From positions 124,001 through 188,000 of the forward strand of contig NZ_BBYK01000039.1 in NCBI RefSeq assembly GCF_001570365.1: a stretch of DNA of 64,000 bases. The letters run 5' to 3'. A program made the translations under genes and the position numbers. The notes below the pieces were generated by a model that saw only the letters and a program-made list of their open reading frames with translations, was not told the origin of the DNA and did no database searches. Of the stretch, positions 1-8,464 are shown piece after piece. This DNA is from Microtetraspora fusca (lineage in GTDB: Bacteria > Actinomycetota > Actinomycetes > Streptosporangiales > Streptosporangiaceae). Every line of letters begins with the position of its first letter. Position 1 is the stretch's first letter.

Positions 1-787
1 GGTCGCGGGGGGCGAGCGGCAGCGCGGGGAAGACCTGGATGCCGAACTGGTCGCCGAGGTCCAGCAGCTCGGTCAGGCTGTCCTCGGCTCCGGCCGACAC
101 GATGATCACGTGATAGTTGCGTCCCTTGGACGAGAAGTCGCAGGTCGCGTCGTCGGAACCGTCTTCGGGGGCGACCAGCCGGTAGAACACGGACGAGCCG
201 ACGACGATCTTGCGTTCCATCGTGGGACAGCGGAAGATCCCGTCTCCGTACTGCTCGTCGGTGCGGTAGACGTACGTCCAGGTGATCCGGTTGCCGGGGT
301 TGGCCGCCTGGAGGTCCTTCTCGGCCGCCTTCACACAGGGAACGCCGTTCTCCACGCAGGCGGCGTACCGCGCTTCGGGGCTCTCGCCGGTCTTGTCCTT
401 GATCTCGCCGGTCTGGTAGTTCACCTGGCGCGGCGACAGGCCGAAGCCGAGCCGGACCACGGTGTCGCCGCCGACCTTGTGGATGGCCTGGAGCTGGCGC
501 CGCCAGGTGCAGCGGTCGGCCGTCGGCACCAGCCAGTACCCGCTCACCGCGTACGGCGCGGGCGTCGTGGTGTCGAACGTGCCGCAGGGGTCGGTGAACG
601 CACTGGCCGTCGGGGTGAGCGGTGCCGGGGAGGCCGGCGGGTTCGCGGGGGTGGTGTTGCCGACTCCGGCGACCTTGGAGGAGGGCTGGTCGTGCCGCAT
701 GACGATCACTACGGAGGCGACACCGGCGAGGATCGCGATGCCCAGGAGCAATGTGAGCCAGCGCACCTTCAGGACACTACCGCCCAT
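1..787 (-). CDS. Membrane-anchored hypothetical protein (partial, C-terminus missing)
   Basis: The gene runs off the left edge; 262 codons from ATG at 787 are visible without a stop. A short basic start is followed by one hydrophobic segment (about residues 9-30), a Pro/Thr/Ala-rich linker, then a soluble extracytoplasmic domain with Trp- and Cys-containing stretches such as YWLVPTADRC and GGDTVVRLGFG, ending at the edge in FGIQVFPALP. The last motif and the general order recall DUF4434, a TIM-barrel hydrolase-like family, but I am not certain of that. It is the last visible gene of a leftward operon with two glycosyltransferases and a nucleotide-sugar dehydrogenase, so a role in making or trimming a surface glycan is a reasonable inference. 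Gap to the preceding gene is 45 bp. Confidence 0.7.
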   Translation of the reverse strand, partial: MGGSVLKVRWLTLLLGIAILAGVASVVIVMRHDQPSSKVAGVGNTTPANPPASPAPLTPTASAFTDPCGTFDTTTPAPYAVSGYWLVPTADRCTWRRQLQAIHKVGGDTVVRLGFGLSPRQVNYQTGEIKDKTGESPEARYAACVENGVPCVKAAEKDLQAANPGNRITWTYVYRTDEQYGDGIFRCPTMERKIVVGSSVFYRLVAPEDGSDDATCDFSSKGRNYHVIIVSAGAEDSLTELLDLGDQFGIQVFPALPLAPRD

Positions 788-832
788 CGTTTCAGGACCG
801 GATAAATCGAATCCGCCCGTCGGCGGGAACGG

Positions 833-1921
833 TCAGCGCCGGACGCCCGCCCACTCTTCGAGCTGGGTGACGAAGCGGCGGGCGGAGTTCGGCCAGTGAT
901 GGTTGGCCCGCGCGGCCGCGTAGCCGCGGGCGCCGATGGCGCGCCGCTCCACGGCGTTGTCCCGGAGGAAGAGGACGGCCCGGGCCACCGCCTGCGGGTC
1001 CTGCCAGGGGACGACGAGGCCGGAGCGGTAGCGCTCGACCAACTCGACCGCGCGCGGGGACGGCGTGGTGATCACGGGGATGCCGTGCGCCATGTACTCC
1101 ACGATCTTCGTGGGCATGGAGTGCCGGTAGTTGGGCTCGTCGTGCAGGAGCGAGAGGCCGCCGAGCGCGCCGTCGAGCCGCTTGAGCGCCTCGTCGTTGG
1201 GCATGAAGTCGCGCCATTCGAGCACGCCCTCGGCGACGGCCTGGTTCAGCAGCGGACGGCTCTGCGGGTCGGCGTAGCCGATGAGCTCGACGACCACCCG
1301 GTACGGCTGGAGCAGCCGGCCCACCTCGACCGCCTCGCGGACGCCGCGCGCCTCGGACAGCCAGCCGAGGTAGACCACCCGGTCGTCGCCGGGGGCGCTG
1401 ACGGTGTCGGGGACCCAGGTCTCGTTGGGCACGACGAGGTGCTGCCGCTTGAAGCGTCCCGCGTAGGCGGTCTCGGCGAGCAGCAGGCGCAGGCGGCGTT
1501 CGGCGGCGCCTTCGAGCAGCCGGGCGAGGAACCGGGTGGGCGGGCGTAAGAACGCGGGCAGCCACGGCTTCAGGGAGAGCGTGGCGGGGGTGTCCTCGTG
1601 GACGTCCCAGACGACCGGCGGACGGCCGCGCACGCCGACGACGGCGAGCAGCAGCTCCGGGTCGTGGATGAGCGCGAGATCGATCTTGTCTCGCATGCTC
1701 TTGAAGAGCTTGCGGGCGGCCCGTACGGCCGTGATCCTGCGCCGCTCGGCGGCGCGCGGCAGGTCCACCCCGTTGACCCAGGACCGTGGGACGACCCCGC
1801 GCGCGGAGTACGGCGCGGCGTACGTGACCTCATGACCGGCGTCGACGAGCGCGCGGATCTGCCGGTGCAGGATCCGGGCGTCCTCGGGGTGATGCACCAC
1901 CGTCATGACGAGCACGTGCAC
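833..1921 (-). CDS. Glycosyltransferase, GT4/GT-B fold
   Basis: A 362-residue cytoplasmic glycosyltransferase. The N-terminal half begins with a beta strand and a His-rich loop (VVHHPEDARIL) as in GT-B enzymes that add sugars to lipid-linked glycans; the C-terminal half has the nucleotide-sugar binding signature with MPTKIVEYMAHGIPVI (the E of the EX7E-type motif). Length is normal for a single GT4 enzyme. It starts 12 bp downstream of the dehydrogenase gene and is probably co-transcribed with it. Donor and acceptor cannot be read from sequence; the neighbouring WecB/WecC-like enzymes make a ManNAcA or related sugar a candidate donor. Confidence 0.88.
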   Translation of the reverse strand: MHVLVMTVVHHPEDARILHRQIRALVDAGHEVTYAAPYSARGVVPRSWVNGVDLPRAAERRRITAVRAARKLFKSMRDKIDLALIHDPELLLAVVGVRGRPPVVWDVHEDTPATLSLKPWLPAFLRPPTRFLARLLEGAAERRLRLLLAETAYAGRFKRQHLVVPNETWVPDTVSAPGDDRVVYLGWLSEARGVREAVEVGRLLQPYRVVVELIGYADPQSRPLLNQAVAEGVLEWRDFMPNDEALKRLDGALGGLSLLHDEPNYRHSMPTKIVEYMAHGIPVITTPSPRAVELVERYRSGLVVPWQDPQAVARAVLFLRDNAVERRAIGARGYAAARANHHWPNSARRFVTQLEEWAGVRR

Positions 1922-1933
1922 GCGCGGACCCTC

Positions 1934-3205
1934 CTACAGTCGCTCGACGCGATCGCTCGTGGCCAGGACGCCGCGAGTGTCGAGCACGAGCTGGGCCCGT
2001 TCCTCCACCAGACCGAGGTCGAACGTCGAGTGCTGCTGCAGCAGCAGCGTGACGTCGGCGTCGGCCACCGCGGCGGCCAGGTCGTCCACGCGGGGAACCT
2101 GGTTGCCCTTGACCGTCCATTCCTTGACGTACGGGTCGCAGAAGACGATCTCGGCGCCGAGATCGAGGAGCGCCTCGGCGACGGGCACGGCGGGAGTCTC
2201 CCGCTCGTCGGCGATGTCGGGCTTGTACGTGACGCCGAGCAGCAGCACGCGGGAGCCGTTGACCGGCTTGCGGGCGCGGTTGAGCAGCCGCTGCGCGCGG
2301 GCCACGACGTACGACGGCATCCGCTCGTTGATCTCCTGGGCCAGCTCGACGAACCGGAACGGGTAGCCGAGCTTGCGGACCGTGTAGGAGAGGTACGACG
2401 GATCGACGGGGATGCAGTGCCCGCCGACGCCGGGGCCGGGCAGGAACTTCTGGAAGCCGAACGGCTTGGTGGAGGCGGCCTCGATGGCCTCCCACAGGTT
2501 GATCCCGAGCTCGTCGCAGAAGATCGCCATCTCGTTGACGAGGGCGATGTTGACGTGCCGGTAGGTGTTCTCCAGCAGCTTGGCCATCTCGGCCTCGCGG
2601 GTGCCGCTGACGGGGACGACCCGCTCCACGAACTGGCTGTAGAAGGCGACGGCGTGGTCGCGGCAGGCGACGGTGTAGCCGCCGACCACCTTGGGCGTGT
2701 TGCGCAGGCCGTACTTGGTGTTGCCCGGGTCGATGCGCTCGGGCGAGAAGGCGAGGTGGAAGTCGGCGCCGGCGGCGAGCCCGGTGCCCTCCAGGATCGG
2801 CCGCGCGACCTCGTCGGTGGTGCCGGGCCAGGTGGTGGACTCCAGCACGACCAGAGTGCCGGGCCGCAGGTGCTGGGCGACGGCGCGCGTCGCGCCCTCG
2901 ACGGCCGACAGGTCGGGGCGGTGGTCCTCGTCCAGCGGCGTGGGCACGCAGATGACGATCGTGCGCGACTCGGCCAGCACCGAGGCGTCCAACGTGGCGG
3001 TGAAACCACCGGCCAGCATCGCGTCGAGGTCGGCGTCGGTCAGGTCGTCGATGTAGGACTGACCGGCGTTCAACGCCTCGACCTTGCGGGGGTCGACGTC
3101 CAGACCGGCCACCCGCAGGCCCGCCGCCGTGGCCTCTTTGGCCAGCGGCATACCCACGTATCCCAGTCCGATGACCGTGAGGTCGAAGCCGGTTCGCTCG
3201 CTCAC
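1934..3205 (-). CDS. wecC: UDP-glucose/UDP-ManNAc-type nucleotide-sugar 6-dehydrogenase
   Basis: NAD-dependent enzyme that oxidises C6 of a UDP-sugar to the uronic acid. Visible: N-terminal Rossmann motif GLGYVGMPLA, the central dimer helix with ENTYRHVNIALVNE, the active-site region GVGGHCIPVDP with the catalytic Cys, and the C-terminal GVTYKPDIADER nucleotide-binding part. With 423 residues it has the WecC/UDP-ManNAc dehydrogenase length. I chose GTG at 3205 because an AGGTC stretch lies just upstream; a GTG at 3232 in the same frame has no site. The UDP-GlcNAc 2-epimerase gene lies 1.8 kb away in the opposite direction, and the pair would convert UDP-GlcNAc to UDP-ManNAcA. Substrate assignment is inferred from that pairing; UDP-glucose cannot be excluded. 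Confidence 0.88.
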   Translation of the reverse strand: MSERTGFDLTVIGLGYVGMPLAKEATAAGLRVAGLDVDPRKVEALNAGQSYIDDLTDADLDAMLAGGFTATLDASVLAESRTIVICVPTPLDEDHRPDLSAVEGATRAVAQHLRPGTLVVLESTTWPGTTDEVARPILEGTGLAAGADFHLAFSPERIDPGNTKYGLRNTPKVVGGYTVACRDHAVAFYSQFVERVVPVSGTREAEMAKLLENTYRHVNIALVNEMAIFCDELGINLWEAIEAASTKPFGFQKFLPGPGVGGHCIPVDPSYLSYTVRKLGYPFRFVELAQEINERMPSYVVARAQRLLNRARKPVNGSRVLLLGVTYKPDIADERETPAVPVAEALLDLGAEIVFCDPYVKEWTVKGNQVPRVDDLAAAVADADVTLLLQQHSTFDLGLVEERAQLVLDTRGVLATSDRVERL

Positions 3206-3309
3206 GATGTGACCTGGGGGCGGAAACAACACTTCATGGTGGCAAAGGCTATCTCAAGTCAGCACCAACGGTGCCTGATGCCGTACATACGAAGTCCCCG
3301 TCATATCCA

Positions 3310-4971
3310 TTATGAGGTCAAAGATTGGTAGATCGCGCGGTATGTCCGGGCGAGGCTGCTCCATGTGCGTTTCGCCGCGACCTCGGCCTTTCCGGCCTCA
3401 CCCATCTCGCGGCGCCGTTCCGGATCGTCGCGCAGCGCGGCCACCGCATCGGCGAGCGCGCGGGGGTTCCCGGCGGGTACCAGCATCCCGGCGCCCTCAC
3501 CCCCGACGAGTTCGGAAAGCGCGGGCAGATCGCTCAGCACGACCGGCTTGCCGAGCGCCATCGCCTCGACGGGTTTCAATGGCGTAACAAGTCGGCAAAC
3601 CCGGAGGTCCTCGCGCGGGCAGGTGAAGATGTCGATCGCCGCCTGGGCCTGGAGCGCCTCGTCCGGGCCCACCCGGCCGGGCAGGATCGCGATGTCGCGC
3701 AGGCGCAGCCGTTCGACCTGCTGGAGCAGGTTCGGCCGCTCGACGCCGTCGCCGACCAGCAGGACCCTGACCGGCGTGCCGGCGTCCCGCAGCAGCGCCG
3801 CCGCGTCCAGCAGGGTGGCGAACCCCTCGTAGGCCACGATGCTCGACACCGAGCCGATGACGATCTCGTCGTCGCCGATGCCGTACTGCCTGCGGAAGGA
3901 CGCGCCGTCGTATTCGGCGGTCAGCAGGGAGTCGTCCACCGCGTTCGGCGCGAGGTGGATCCGCTCCCGTGGCACACCGCGCTCGACGATCTCCGCGGCC
4001 ATCGTCTCGGCGAGCGTCACGACCGCGTCCGCCTCGCGCATGATGTACGCCTCGCGCTCGCGCTGCATGATGTGGCGCTCGCTGCCCACCCGCTTGGGGT
4101 CCCTGGAGGCCCAGGTCTCCTCAAGGAAGCCGCGCACCTCGTAGACGACCGGCGTGCTCGTCCGCTCGCGTACGGCGAGCGCCACCGAGCCGTTGCGGTG
4201 GTCGGTGGCCGCGTGCAGCACCTGCGGGCGCAGCCTCCTGACCAGCTCGGTCACCTGGGCGGCCCCCCGGATCAGCCGCCCGCGGGTCTCGAACGGCAGG
4301 TCCCCCCCGCTGGGCAGCTGCCGGTGGTAGGGGATGTCGTCGATCTCCTCGTACGACGTGGCGTCGGTGTGGCCCTGGAGCATCGGCCAGCCCCAGCTCG
4401 TCACGACGTGCGGGTCGAGCCCGGCCTTGCGCTGCGCGGTGACGATGCGGTGGGTCCGCACGGTGTACCCCGCCTGCGTGTACGGCAGGGCGTTGGTGAC
4501 CATGTGGAGGATCCGGCCCTCGTGCCGGGTCCCCATGATGACCTGGGGCTTCGGCGGGATCGGGTTGGGGCCGATCGCGGCCATCTCACCCTGGTAGAAC
4601 AGGATCCTGCGGCGGACGAACGGCCACCTCATGTGCGGCCGGAGCACCTTGACCGCGTCGGTCATCCGGCCGGCGTCGAAGTAGATCTTCGCCGCCTCCA
4701 TGGGGCCGTCGGCCATCCTCCGGACGATCTTGCGCACCTTGACCTTGGCGTACCGGGCGGCGGGCCAGGCGACCTTGCCGATGATGGGGCGCATCGCGGG
4801 CGGCATCGCGTCCGCCGCCGCCTGCGCGACCCGCACCGGGTCGGACTTCACCTTGCTCACCACGATGCGGGAGACGACCACCGGATTCTTCACGAAACCG
4901 CGGAGCAGGCCGCCCATCCCGGCCCTCGCCGACTTGGCTGCCACGGAGGGTTTCTTGGCCTCGGATACCAC
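3310..4971 (-). CDS. Large glycosyltransferase, GT4 family, with N-terminal extension
   Basis: A 553-residue protein. Residues 1-150 are a basic, helical extension that includes a TPR-like helix pair (YFDAGRMTDAVKVLRPH) not found in minimal GT4 enzymes; residues about 165-550 form the GT-B fold, with VVYEVRGFLEETW in the acceptor half and CPREDLRVCRLVTPLKPVEA followed by MALGKPVVLSDLPALSELV in the donor half. It heads the leftward operon from GTG at 4971. It diverges from wecB across 57 bp, so both directions probably fire from one control region. The extension could bind a membrane or a partner glycosyltransferase; this is inference. Confidence 0.88.
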   Translation of the reverse strand: MVSEAKKPSVAAKSARAGMGGLLRGFVKNPVVVSRIVVSKVKSDPVRVAQAAADAMPPAMRPIIGKVAWPAARYAKVKVRKIVRRMADGPMEAAKIYFDAGRMTDAVKVLRPHMRWPFVRRRILFYQGEMAAIGPNPIPPKPQVIMGTRHEGRILHMVTNALPYTQAGYTVRTHRIVTAQRKAGLDPHVVTSWGWPMLQGHTDATSYEEIDDIPYHRQLPSGGDLPFETRGRLIRGAAQVTELVRRLRPQVLHAATDHRNGSVALAVRERTSTPVVYEVRGFLEETWASRDPKRVGSERHIMQREREAYIMREADAVVTLAETMAAEIVERGVPRERIHLAPNAVDDSLLTAEYDGASFRRQYGIGDDEIVIGSVSSIVAYEGFATLLDAAALLRDAGTPVRVLLVGDGVERPNLLQQVERLRLRDIAILPGRVGPDEALQAQAAIDIFTCPREDLRVCRLVTPLKPVEAMALGKPVVLSDLPALSELVGGEGAGMLVPAGNPRALADAVAALRDDPERRREMGEAGKAEVAAKRTWSSLARTYRAIYQSLTS

Positions 4972-5028
4972 GGCGTGACCGTACCATAGGCAACGTTTGC
5001 CCCAATCCCACCATGAAAGGCGAGGTCA
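4972..5028. promoter_or_regulatory. Divergent promoter region of the glycan locus
   Basis: The 57 bp between the start codons of the leftward glycosyltransferase operon and the rightward wecB must hold both promoters or their cores. It contains an imperfect dyad GGCAACGTTTGCC. An AGGTC-type ribosome site precedes wecB. No clear consensus -35/-10 pair is visible. Confidence 0.4.
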
Positions 5029-6156
5029 ATGAGGGACAACCCCCTCGTCCTGCACGTGTTGGGTGCCCGGCCCAACTTCGTCAAGGCCGCCCCGGTCGTC
5101 CGGGCGCTGGACGAGCTCGGCGTACGGCAAGGCATCGTTCACACCGGGCAGCACTACGACGCGCTGATGTCGGACGTGTTCTTCGCCGACCTCGGCCTGC
5201 CCGAGCCGATCGCCAATCTGGGCGTCGGCTCCGGGTCGCACGCGCGGCAGACGGCGGCGCTGCTGACCGGCCTCGAAGACGTGGTGCTCGAACACCGCCC
5301 CTCGCTCGTCGTCGTGTACGGCGACGTGAACTCGACGCTGGCCGCGATCCTCGTCTGCGCCAAGCTGCACGTGCCGACCGCGCACGTGGAGGCGGGCCTG
5401 CGCTCCTTCGACCGGGAGATGCCCGAGGAGGTGAACCGCGTCGTCACCGACGCGCTGAGCGACATCGTGTTCGCCACCTCGCCGGAGGCGCTCTCGCACC
5501 TCGCCCGCGAGGGCGTCGACCCCGAGCGGGTGCACCTCGTCGGCAACCCGATGATCGACAGTCTCTTCTCCGCACTGCCCAAGCTCGACCCGGCGCCGGT
5601 GCAGGAGCGGCTCGGCATCCCCGGCAGGTACGCGGTGGCGACGCTGCACCGCCCGGCGAACGTGGACGACCCGGAGTCGGCGCGCGAGCTGGTCGACGCG
5701 GTGCTCGCGGTCGCCGAGCGGGTCCCGGTCGTGGTGCCGCTGCACCCGCGCGGCCGGCAGCGGCTGGCGGATGCCGGGCTGGTGAACCGCGAGAACCTCA
5801 CGATCGTCGATCCGCTCGGCTACGTGGACTTCCTCTCGCTGGTGCGCGGCGCCGCGCTCGTCGTGACCGACTCGGGCGGCGTGCAGGAGGAGACCACCAT
5901 GCTGGGCGTCCCCTGCCTGACCGTACGGCCGAACACCGAGCGGCCGATCACCGTCACGCACGGCACCAACCGCCTGGTCACCCCGGCGGGACTGCCCGCC
6001 GCCGCCGACAAGGCCCTCGCCGACGGCTCCACCACCCCGAGCGGAGAGCTTCCGCCGCTGTGGGACGGCGCGGCCGGGCCCAGGATCGCCCGCGTCATCG
6101 CCGCCTGGCTGCGTGGCGACAACCTCTCCCCCGCCGCCAAGGGCCGCGTCAGCTAA
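5029..6156 (+). CDS. wecB: UDP-N-acetylglucosamine 2-epimerase (non-hydrolysing)
   Basis: Interconverts UDP-GlcNAc and UDP-ManNAc in the cytoplasm. The 375-residue length is standard. Diagnostic pieces are present in order: GARPNFVKAAPV at the N-terminus, TGQHYDALMSDVFF, VYGDVNSTLA, the catalytic AHVEAGLRSFD, and near the C-terminus VVTDSGGVQEE that binds the UDP moiety, then GTNRLV. It supplies UDP-ManNAc, which the divergent dehydrogenase could oxidise to UDP-ManNAcA, a sugar of teichuronic-acid-like polymers. The next gene, a bifunctional glycosyltransferase, follows after 163 bp. Confidence 0.95.
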   Translation: MRDNPLVLHVLGARPNFVKAAPVVRALDELGVRQGIVHTGQHYDALMSDVFFADLGLPEPIANLGVGSGSHARQTAALLTGLEDVVLEHRPSLVVVYGDVNSTLAAILVCAKLHVPTAHVEAGLRSFDREMPEEVNRVVTDALSDIVFATSPEALSHLAREGVDPERVHLVGNPMIDSLFSALPKLDPAPVQERLGIPGRYAVATLHRPANVDDPESARELVDAVLAVAERVPVVVPLHPRGRQRLADAGLVNRENLTIVDPLGYVDFLSLVRGAALVVTDSGGVQEETTMLGVPCLTVRPNTERPITVTHGTNRLVTPAGLPAAADKALADGSTTPSGELPPLWDGAAGPRIARVIAAWLRGDNLSPAAKGRVS

Positions 6157-6319
6157 CTGGTGATACGAGCGAACCGGAGGGGCGCGGCCTTGTCTGGACC
6201 GAGGAGCGCACGGGAGCGCAGCGACCACGCGCGACGAGGGAACGAAAGGCGCATAAGCGCCCCAATGGTGAGCCGGAGACACATACGATGGCAGATTCCC
6301 GGAAGCGATGGAGGCGTTA

Positions 6320-8383
6320 ATGTCTGACCAGAACCCTTCAGATGAGCCGAAATTCCAGCGCCTCGGGCCGGTGAACTGGCTGCCGGAGGAGCGCAAGGTC
6401 GTCGAGCGCTACGAGCAGCGGATCCGCGAGCTGGAAAAGAAGGTCGCCATCCAGGAGGCGCGGGCCGACTACGCCATCTGGAAGCTCAAGGCCACCCAGA
6501 CGCAGCGGCCGTACCGGGTCGCGCAGGCGTTGACCGGCGCCACGAAGCCGACGAAGTTCGCCCGGCTGCCGCGCGACCTGAGCAAGGCCATGAAGGCCGG
6601 GAAGAGCCCCAAGGCGCCGATCCCCGTGACCGAGGCCGCCGAGCTGGTCGAGGCCAAGGGCCCCGAGGTCAAGATCCCCACGTTGCAGTGGCCGGACGGA
6701 CCGGTGGTGCGCCCCGACCTCAAGGTGGCCGTCATCCTGGACGACTTCTCCCGGCTCGCGTTCAAGTACGAGTGGGACCAGATCGAGTTCGGGCTGGCGG
6801 ACTGGCCGGAGATCTTCGCCGAGAACCGCCCGGACATGCTGTTCTGCGAGTCGGCCTGGCACGGCAACCAGGGCCGCTGGCGCTACCAGATGACGGGGAC
6901 GAACGCTCCGAAGCAGGAGCTGCGCGACCTCATCGCCTGGTGCAAGTCCCAGGGCATCCCCACGGTCTTCTGGAACAAGGAGGACCCGCCGAACTTCGAC
7001 TTCTTCATCGACACGGCCAAGCTGTTCGACTACGTGTACACGTGCGACGGCGACATGATCCCGAAATATCGGGAAATCTTGGGACATGATCGGGTGGGCG
7101 TGCTGCAGTTCGCCGCCCAGCCGCGCATCCACAACCCCATCCAGACCAAGCAGGGCCGGCCGTATGACGTCGTCTTCGGCGGCATGTACTTCCGCGACAA
7201 GCACCCCGAGCGGCGCGAGCAGATGGAGACCCTGCTCGCCCCCGTGCGCGAGCTCGGCCTGCACATCTTCGCCCGCAACGGCACCGTGGACGACAAGTAC
7301 GCCTGGCCCGAGGAGTACCGCCCCCACATCGTGGGCGAGCTGCCGTACGAGCAGATGCTGGCCGCGTACAAGATGTACAAGGTCTTCCTGAACGTGAACT
7401 CGGTGATCGACTCGCCGACGATGTGCGCGCGACGCGTCTTCGAGCTGTCGGCCTGCTCGACCACCGTGCTCTCCGGCTGGTCGCGGGCCATCGAGGAGAC
7501 GTTCGGCTCGTTGATCCCGATCGCCCATTCGCAGGAGGAGGCGTACAACCGGGCGCTGTACTTCATCAACAGCCCCGAGCTGCGCGCCCGGCAGGCGCAC
7601 CTGGCGATGCGCGAGGTGTTCGACAAGCACCTCTTCTCGCACCGGGTCGACCAGATCCTCACCGACCTCGGCCGGCCGGTGGCGTCCCGGTCGCGTTCGG
7701 TCTCGGTGGTGCTGCCCACCAACCGTGCCGGACAGCTCGAACACGCCATCGCGCAGGTCGCCCGGCAGCGGCACCGCAACATCGAGCTGATCCTCGTGCT
7801 GCACGGGCTCTCCGAGGACCCCGGCGTGGTCCGCGACAAGGCCCTCGCCGCCGGCATCCCCGGCGTGAAGGTGCTGACCGCCGACCCGGCGTGGACGCTC
7901 GGCGAGGTGCTCAACCACGGCATCGCGCACGCGGACGGCGAGCTGATCGCCAAGATGGACGACGACAACATCTACGGCGAGCACTACCTGTCCGACCTGC
8001 TGCGGGCGTTCGACTACGCGGACGCCGAGATGGTGGGCAAGGGCGCGCACTACACGTACTTCCCCGACCAGAACGTGACGGTGTTCCGCCTGCCCGGCCT
8101 GGAGAACCGCTACGCCCACCTGATCCAGGGCGCCACGATCGTCGCCAAGGCCGACATGCTCCGGTCGATGCTGTTCGAGCCGGTCAACGCCGGCGAGGAC
8201 ACCCGGCTCGTCCGGCGCTGCAAGGAGGAGGGCGTCCGCATCTACTCCGCGGACCGCTTCAACTTCGTCTACATGCGCGGGTCCGACGCCACCGCGCACA
8301 CCTGGCAGGCTCCGGACTACAAGCTGACCCGCAACGCCCAGTTCTGCTTCGTCGGCAACCCGGAGCAGCACGTCCTGATCTGA
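6320..8383 (+). CDS. Two-domain glycosyltransferase (CgeB-like GT-B plus GT2 GT-A)
   Basis: A 687-residue protein. Residues about 25-60 are a charged coiled coil (RIRELEKKVAIQEARADYA); residues about 140-450 are a CgeB-like glycosyltransferase with PDMLFCESAWHGN, PTVFWNKEDPPNFDFF, YDVVFGGMYFRDKHPERR and SARRVFELSA-type donor contacts (here CARRVFELSA); residues about 460-685 are a GT2 domain with VSVVLPTNR, an AKMDDDNIYGEHY metal-binding DDD/DXD and GEDTRLVRRC. ATG at 6320 is preferred over ATG at 6308 because GGAGG sits at 6310-6314. Two catalytic domains in one chain are typical of enzymes building repeating surface polymers. It closes the rightward half of the glycan locus and ends before a strong hairpin. 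Confidence 0.88.
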   Translation: MSDQNPSDEPKFQRLGPVNWLPEERKVVERYEQRIRELEKKVAIQEARADYAIWKLKATQTQRPYRVAQALTGATKPTKFARLPRDLSKAMKAGKSPKAPIPVTEAAELVEAKGPEVKIPTLQWPDGPVVRPDLKVAVILDDFSRLAFKYEWDQIEFGLADWPEIFAENRPDMLFCESAWHGNQGRWRYQMTGTNAPKQELRDLIAWCKSQGIPTVFWNKEDPPNFDFFIDTAKLFDYVYTCDGDMIPKYREILGHDRVGVLQFAAQPRIHNPIQTKQGRPYDVVFGGMYFRDKHPERREQMETLLAPVRELGLHIFARNGTVDDKYAWPEEYRPHIVGELPYEQMLAAYKMYKVFLNVNSVIDSPTMCARRVFELSACSTTVLSGWSRAIEETFGSLIPIAHSQEEAYNRALYFINSPELRARQAHLAMREVFDKHLFSHRVDQILTDLGRPVASRSRSVSVVLPTNRAGQLEHAIAQVARQRHRNIELILVLHGLSEDPGVVRDKALAAGIPGVKVLTADPAWTLGEVLNHGIAHADGELIAKMDDDNIYGEHYLSDLLRAFDYADAEMVGKGAHYTYFPDQNVTVFRLPGLENRYAHLIQGATIVAKADMLRSMLFEPVNAGEDTRLVRRCKEEGVRIYSADRFNFVYMRGSDATAHTWQAPDYKLTRNAQFCFVGNPEQHVLI

Positions 8384-8401
8384 ATCGCGTTCCTCGGAAT
8401 G

Positions 8402-8434
8402 TACGGGTGTGGCCGGCGGTTGGCCACACCCGTA
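8402..8434 (+). terminator. Strong hairpin after the glycan locus
   Basis: A 13-bp perfect inverted repeat (TACGGGTGTGGCC and its complement) around a 7-nt loop lies 19 bp after the stop of the bifunctional glycosyltransferase. No long T run follows, as is usual in high-GC actinomycetes. Confidence 0.75.
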
Positions 8435-8464
8435 ACGGCAGCACGCCCAGAGGAGTTTCGCCAC

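Noticed and set aside
1598-3331. 577-codon plus-strand frame opposite the glycosyltransferase and dehydrogenase genes
   Set aside because: Antisense shadow of two clearly recognised genes, with Gly/Arg/Asp-rich composition and no domain.
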